Assembly: GCA_017629325.1 (NCBI GenBank)
Contig: JAGBXL010000225.1
Location: forward strand, 1-18,215
Origin: Clostridia bacterium
GTDB taxonomy: Bacteria; Bacillota; Clostridia; UMGS1810
Direction: 5' to 3'
Length of the DNA stretch: 18,215 nt
Below the pieces are notes generated by a model that worked only from the letters and a program-made list of their open reading frames with translations, was not told where the DNA came from and searched no databases. The position numbers and the translations under genes were made by a program. Numbering within the stretch: position 1 is the stretch's first letter; each line of letters starts with the position of its first letter. This document shows positions 15,367 to 18,215 of this stretch, piece after piece.

Positions 15367-17044
15367 CTTGTATCGACTCCTTTAACTTGGCAAGTGCAAT
15401 TTTGGTTTCTGCAGCCGTTTCACCAAGAAGCGATGCTATTTCCTGAACAATTCTCATTTGTTTATCTACAACTTTATCTGCAACCTCAATGGTCTGACGG
15501 GTGATTTTTTCTTTCTTTTCACGCTCAGTTTCTTCATCGGTAACATCACGCATAATACCAACTAAAAGTCTGGATTCTTTATCATAGAGCACAGACTGTT
15601 CTACATAGCGTCTGTATTCTGCAAGATAGGTTCTTTCTCCGCGTATATCTTCTCCAGTTCTTAAAACATCTGCAAAAGGTTTCGGATCAAGCACTCTGAT
15701 TATGCTTTCTCCCAAAACATCTGAACTCGAACGAATGTTCATCATATTTCGTGCAGATTCATTTATCTGCTGCACTTCCAACTTTTCATTAAGAACAATA
15801 AGACCGTTGGGTGTGTTTTTAACAATGGTATCGGAAAAGCTTTCTGCTTTGTCTTTTAAAAACGGCAGACACATAGAAATTTCCGCCTTGCCCTGACAAA
15901 TAGCAATGGCTTTCTCGCGGCAGGTATTATAACCACAAGAACCGCAGTTGAGTTCATCAGAGGGTTTAAATTTACCCATTTCTCTTAAAACAGTAAAGAT
16001 TTCTGTTTCCGTTGGCATCTGGAGCTTATGCTCAATATATTCAAACTGCTTTTTGAGTTCAACCGGCTTTGGCTCGGAAACCTTAAAATCTTCTTTTCCT
16101 GCATAATTGGCAATAGTTATATAATCTTTAACAGGAGCTGTTCTGTGATATTTCTCCATAACAGGACCGCCGATACAACTTCCCACACACGCCGACATTT
16201 CTATAAAGCATTTGTGTATTTTTCCATTTTCTATATCACGAAGAGCATCTATACAATTCTGCACACCGTCGAGTGCTATATAGTTGTATCCGGGAGCATC
16301 GAGAGTCATTGTTTTTAAAATTCCGCCTGTTGTTGGGAAGAATCTTGCACGGCTTTCTTTGTTGGATTCCATACCGAGCTTCAGTTCAATATCTTCTTCC
16401 TTGAGCCAGTTCGATAGTTCTTCAAAGGTCAGAACTGCATCAACAATACCTTCGTAATGTTCTGCTTCATCTTTTTTGGCTACACAAGGTCCAATAAACA
16501 CGGTTTTGGCACCGGGATATCTTTTCTTTATATCCTGGCAGTGTGCCTGCATGGGAGAAATAACATCTGCAAGGTACTCAAGTGCAAAGGGGAAATATTT
16601 TTGTATGAGCAAATTTATTGAATGACAGCAGGAAGAAATGACGATATCCCTGTCATCTTCACGGAGCATTCTTTCATATTCGTTTTTAACTATTGTTGCA
16701 CCGATTGCTGTTTCTTCAACATCATAAAAGCCCAGCTTTTTAAGAGCTTCTCTCATAGACTCAATTCCAACATTATCATAATTCGCAACAAAAGACGGTG
16801 CCAAGCTCACAATAACCGGCTCACCGCCTTGGAGTAATACTTTTACTTTTTCGGTTTCATCAACAATCTGCTTTGCATTTTGAGGACAAACAACAAAGCA
16901 CTGACCGCATAAAATACACTCATTGCCTATAATATGTGCCTGATTTCCTGAAAAGCGTATTGATTTAACCGGGCAATGACGAATACACTTGTAGCAGTTT
17001 TTACAATTTGACTTTTTTAATGTTAAACAGTTTGGCATACTCAT
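15359..17044 (-). CDS. Sensory-type [FeFe] hydrogenase with PAS domain (HydS-like)
   Basis: This protein has 561 residues from the ATG at 17044. The order is two 4Fe-4S motifs (about C14-C24 and C43-C53), an H-cluster domain (about 70-295), an additional 4Fe-4S domain CGSCGYNTC...C...C (about 367-392, as in RnfB and corrinoid proteins), a PAS domain (about 400-505) and a C-terminal helical tail that may be coiled coil. H-cluster motifs are ISSCCHS (C139, C140), GPCVAKKDE (C187) and SACVGSCIGG (C286, C290); all four cluster ligands are present. This architecture is that of group C, putatively H2-sensing, hydrogenases. The tail ends without a kinase, and the coupled PP2C phosphatase is the likely output. 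GTG (17047) and ATG (17038) starts are also possible; 17044 overlaps the preceding stop as TGATG with AAAGGG upstream. Confidence 0.86.
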   Translation of the reverse strand: MSMPNCLTLKKSNCKNCYKCIRHCPVKSIRFSGNQAHIIGNECILCGQCFVVCPQNAKQIVDETEKVKVLLQGGEPVIVSLAPSFVANYDNVGIESMREALKKLGFYDVEETAIGATIVKNEYERMLREDDRDIVISSCCHSINLLIQKYFPFALEYLADVISPMQAHCQDIKKRYPGAKTVFIGPCVAKKDEAEHYEGIVDAVLTFEELSNWLKEEDIELKLGMESNKESRARFFPTTGGILKTMTLDAPGYNYIALDGVQNCIDALRDIENGKIHKCFIEMSACVGSCIGGPVMEKYHRTAPVKDYITIANYAGKEDFKVSEPKPVELKKQFEYIEHKLQMPTETEIFTVLREMGKFKPSDELNCGSCGYNTCREKAIAICQGKAEISMCLPFLKDKAESFSDTIVKNTPNGLIVLNEKLEVQQINESARNMMNIRSSSDVLGESIIRVLDPKPFADVLRTGEDIRGERTYLAEYRRYVEQSVLYDKESRLLVGIMRDVTDEETEREKKEKITRQTIEVADKVVDKQMRIVQEIASLLGETAAETKIALAKLKESIQDE

Positions 17045-17304
17045 CACACCCTTTCATTTTTAATTACTTTAAGCACATTTTCCTCGAAAAATTCTTTAAA
17101 ATTATCACGGTTAATACCCGTATGAATCACATCATCTACCTGAACAGTAACCCCTGTGCGATTGCACTGCCCAATACAAAAGCTTCCGGTAAGGGCAACT
17201 TCATCCTGAAGATTATTTTCTTCAATAGCTTTTGTGAATAACTCAACTATTTCAGGAGAGCCTTTTATATGGCATGAACTACCCACACATATTTGCACTA
17301 ACAT
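17044..17304 (-). CDS. Thioredoxin-fold [2Fe-2S] ferredoxin, copy 2
   Basis: This 86-residue protein has the four-Cys pattern of thioredoxin-like [2Fe-2S] ferredoxins (NuoE C-terminal/HydC-like): C6-x4-C11 and C43-x3-C47. It is clearly paralogous to the gene just upstream, sharing CxGSSCHIKGS near the N-terminus and FC(I/L)G(Q/K)C in the middle, so the pair arose by tandem duplication. The start ATG lies 4 bp after the upstream stop, with AAAGGTG about 8 nt before it. Its stop overlaps the sensory hydrogenase start. Such proteins usually sit beside a NuoF/HydB diaphorase. None is present here, so it probably carries electrons for the hydrogenases or the sensor. Confidence 0.85.
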   Translation of the reverse strand: MLVQICVGSSCHIKGSPEIVELFTKAIEENNLQDEVALTGSFCIGQCNRTGVTVQVDDVIHTGINRDNFKEFFEENVLKVIKNERV

Positions 17305-17308
17305 AATT

Positions 17309-17548
17309 TCACACCTTTGCTGCTATTTCTTTTGTGAAAAATTCATCAACATTTTCGGGGGTAACAGAGTGAAATTCCTCATCAACAGTAACACACACAC
17401 CCTGCTGACATTTGCCCAAACAAAATGTACCGCCAAGTTCAATCTTATCGCCAAGATTATTTTCGATTATAAGGGTTTGAAGCTTTTCAACAACCTGTCG
17501 CGAACCCTTGATATGACATGAACTACCAATACAAACCGTTACTTTCAT
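17309..17548 (-). CDS. Thioredoxin-fold [2Fe-2S] ferredoxin, copy 1
   Basis: This 79-residue protein has ligands C6-x4-C11 and C43-x3-C47, plus an additional Cys52 absent from its neighbour. It is the first gene of the long minus-strand unit. The leader from the predicted start site (~17611) is about 60 nt, and an AAAGGG element lies 11 nt before the ATG, a slightly long spacing. Its sequence is aligned without gaps to copy 2 through the second Cys pair, then the two diverge. A specific redox partner cannot be read from sequence; the hydrogenases that follow are the obvious candidates. Confidence 0.85.
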   Translation of the reverse strand: MKVTVCIGSSCHIKGSRQVVEKLQTLIIENNLGDKIELGGTFCLGKCQQGVCVTVDEEFHSVTPENVDEFFTKEIAAKV

Positions 17549-17617
17549 TTTAAATTCAACCCTTTCATATATGGGGATAATTCAGCAAACATCCACAGTA
17601 CCCCTGATTATGCTTTT

Positions 17618-17646
17618 ACTATATCATATTCGCCTTCAAAAATCAA
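17618..17646 (-). promoter_or_regulatory. SigA-type promoter with extended -10
   Basis: On the minus strand, TTGATT (17641-17646) is followed by a 17-bp spacer and TATAGT (17618-17623), with TG one base before the -10, giving TGaTATAGT. The start point would be near 17611, about 62 nt before the first ferredoxin ATG. It is the best promoter candidate for the hydrogenase-to-pckA unit. The call is by consensus reading only. Confidence 0.6.
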
Positions 17647-17670
17647 TGATTATCCGCAATTTTCGGCACT

Positions 17671-17688
17671 TTGATAAATTTTTCACAA
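17671..17688. promoter_or_regulatory. Candidate Rex (NADH/NAD+ redox) operator
   Basis: On the minus strand this reads TTGTGAA-N4-TTATCAA, close to the Rex consensus TTGTGAA-N4-TTCACAA (or TTGTTAA-N4-TTAACAA), with the outer TTG/CAA intact and two mismatches in one half. It is 24 bp upstream of the predicted -35 and downstream of the possible second promoter. Rex commonly controls fermentation, hydrogenase and LDH/MDH genes in Clostridia. The surrounding DNA is AT-rich, so a chance match is possible. Confidence 0.4.
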
Positions 17689-17721
17689 TTTATTTTGTTA
17701 TATATGTTTAATTTTTTATTT

Positions 17722-17750
17722 ATTATCTTGTTATTTGTTTTATTTGGCAA
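17722..17750 (-). promoter_or_regulatory. Possible second upstream promoter
   Basis: TTGCCA (17745-17750), a 17-bp spacer and GATAAT (17722-17727) on the minus strand fit a SigA promoter with one mismatch in the -10. A start near 17715 would place the Rex-like site at about +27 to +44, where a bound repressor could act as a roadblock. The region is very AT-rich, so confidence is low. Confidence 0.3.
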
Positions 17751-17800
17751 TAAGAGTGTTGTTATGGGTTTATAAAACCATAAAATTTGGCACAACAAAA

Positions 17801-17829
17801 CAAGGGGGTGAGCAGTGCTCACCCCCTTG
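17801..17829 (-). terminator. Strong intrinsic terminator after the Bfd-like gene
   Basis: CAAGGGGGTGAGCA and its exact reverse complement are separated by a single base, giving a stem of at least 12 bp with a 5-nt loop. On the minus strand it is followed by TTTTGTTGTG. It lies 20 bp after the Bfd-like stop codon and isolates that gene from the large unit to the left. No gene faces it from the left, so it serves only the minus strand. Confidence 0.9.
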
Positions 17830-17848
17830 CTTTAAACTATTTATTATT

Positions 17849-18055
17849 TTATATTTCCGCGCCGTTTAAAATATCTGATATAATATCAAGAACTTTCTCG
17901 TGGCAACCGCCACAACCGGTAGAACAGTTTGTTATTTTCTGCACACTTTCAAATGTTTTTAAAACATCATCAAATTTATTGTTGTTTTCAACAGCATCAG
18001 CAATATCGCTGTATGACACCTTTTTGCAATTGCAAACTGTATAGTTTTCTTTCAT
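17849..18055 (-). CDS. Bfd-like [2Fe-2S]-binding protein
   Basis: This 68-residue protein has CNC (C8, C10) near the N-terminus and CSTGCGGC (C44, C48, C51) in the middle. The C-x-C...C-x2-C arrangement is that of the bacterioferritin-associated ferredoxin (Bfd)/NifU-central/(2Fe-2S)-binding domain family; C44 is an extra Cys. It is a stand-alone small domain, likely an electron carrier or iron-handling protein. The start ATG has a weak AAGG Shine-Dalgarno about 9 nt upstream. It is bounded by the structured RNA segment upstream and the strong terminator downstream, so it is not part of the hydrogenase/Hdr unit. No bacterioferritin gene is in the window, and its partner is unknown. Confidence 0.8.
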   Translation of the reverse strand: MKENYTVCNCKKVSYSDIADAVENNNKFDDVLKTFESVQKITNCSTGCGGCHEKVLDIISDILNGAEI

Positions 18056-18078
18056 GGCAGCTACCTTCTTTCTTTAGC

Positions 18079-18215
18079 CATTGGGGTACTATCCGAACCC
18101 GCCTAAAACATAGAGTTTTCGGCACTTTTTTGCTTGTCGGGTTTGAAGGGCGTCAGCCCATCTTCACCCTCCGCACTAAAAATTATCCAAAAACTCTTAT
18201 GTTTTAGGTCATAAT
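18079..18215 (-). ncRNA. Structured RNA segment, raiA-motif-like candidate (5' part outside window)
   Basis: This 160-bp gene-free stretch upstream of the Bfd-like gene is rich in pairing. On the minus strand there is a compact nested hairpin (18139-18169: GGGU/ACCC, GAAG/CUUC, GGGC/GCCC with loop UGAC). A hairpin at 18101-18123 pairs GCCGAAAAC with GUUUUAGGC around a UCUAU loop, and GGCGGGUUCGGAUAGUACCC follows. A second near-palindrome at 18190-18208 can pair with 18102-18119 over about 18 bp. From memory, the GGCGGGUUC-x-GAUA-x-UACC tail and the AAACC-GAC-AGCA region recall the raiA RNA motif of Bacillota. I cannot run a covariance search, so the family name is tentative; structure on the minus strand is well supported. 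Confidence 0.45.

Noticed and set aside
17569..17606. Possible leader hairpin or riboswitch between the promoter and first ferredoxin gene
   Set aside because: Only a GGGG/CCCC pairing of 4 bp is seen; the ~62-nt leader is too short and weakly structured for a known riboswitch.
17660..18128. 13-bp direct repeat TTTTCGGCACTTT at 17660-17672 and 18116-18128
   Set aside because: A 13-mer shared by two AT-rich sites in an 18-kb window is expected by chance, and flanks do not match; could be a remnant of the RNA segment but not supported.
17929..18207. Plus-strand open frame across the Bfd-like gene and RNA segment
   Set aside because: It has no Shine-Dalgarno, lies antisense to a protein with clear Cys ligands, and its product has no recognisable features.
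1..18215. tRNA, rRNA, CRISPR arrays, insertion sequences or attachment sites
   Set aside because: No cloverleaf, rRNA-like segment, regularly spaced repeats, transposase or integrase was found; the gene set is metabolically coherent with uniform codon style, so no sign of recent mobile-element insertion.

Overview
The window is an 18.2-kb, AT-rich stretch coded almost entirely on the minus strand. The organism is most likely an obligately anaerobic, low-GC Bacillota of the Clostridia, possibly an uncultured gut lineage. The grounds are strong Shine-Dalgarno sites (AGGAGG-type), two [FeFe] hydrogenases, bacterial heterodisulfide-reductase (Hdr) and Flx-type electron-transfer proteins, and a fumarate reductase with no membrane anchor. 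The species cannot be named from the sequence.

The layout is given in transcription order, from right to left. (1) 18215-17800: an apparently structured RNA segment, a small Bfd-like [2Fe-2S] protein and a very strong intrinsic terminator. (2) 17760-17549: a promoter region with an extended -10 and a Rex-like operator candidate. (3) 17548-12760: a hydrogenase and H2-sensing block made of two tandem thioredoxin-fold ferredoxins, a sensory-type (group C-like) [FeFe] hydrogenase with a PAS domain, a SpoIIE/PP2C-type phosphatase and a group B-like [FeFe] hydrogenase. (4) 12719-10381: a lactate/malate dehydrogenase-family enzyme whose specificity residues indicate malate dehydrogenase, then class II fumarase. 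(5) 10346-3911: HdrB, HdrC, HdrA, MvhD, two AsrA/Flx-type iron-sulfur proteins and an FlxA/AsrB-type NAD(P)H-flavin subunit, mostly overlapping by 4-13 nt. (6) 3898-1606: the iron-sulfur and flavoprotein subunits of a soluble fumarate reductase. (7) 1589-1: an AspT/SucE-family dicarboxylate carrier and the 5' end of ATP-type PEP carboxykinase, cut by the window edge. Sixteen same-strand genes from 17548 to 1 have gaps of at most about 40 bp and no visible internal terminator, so they could be one long transcription unit.

Taken together the genes encode the reductive succinate branch: PEP to oxaloacetate (PckA), malate (MDH), fumarate (FumC), succinate (FrdAB), then export or exchange (AspT-like carrier). 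Embedded in it is a complete HdrABC-MvhD-Flx electron-bifurcation module. The main hypothesis is a cytoplasmic, quinone-independent fumarate reductase fed by a flavin-based bifurcating Hdr-Flx complex. In this model fumarate would be the high-potential acceptor and ferredoxin the low-potential acceptor of NADH or H2 electrons. A linked H2-sensing module and a possible NADH sensor (Rex) would control it. The enzyme families are clear from sequence; their physical coupling and the bifurcation are inference.
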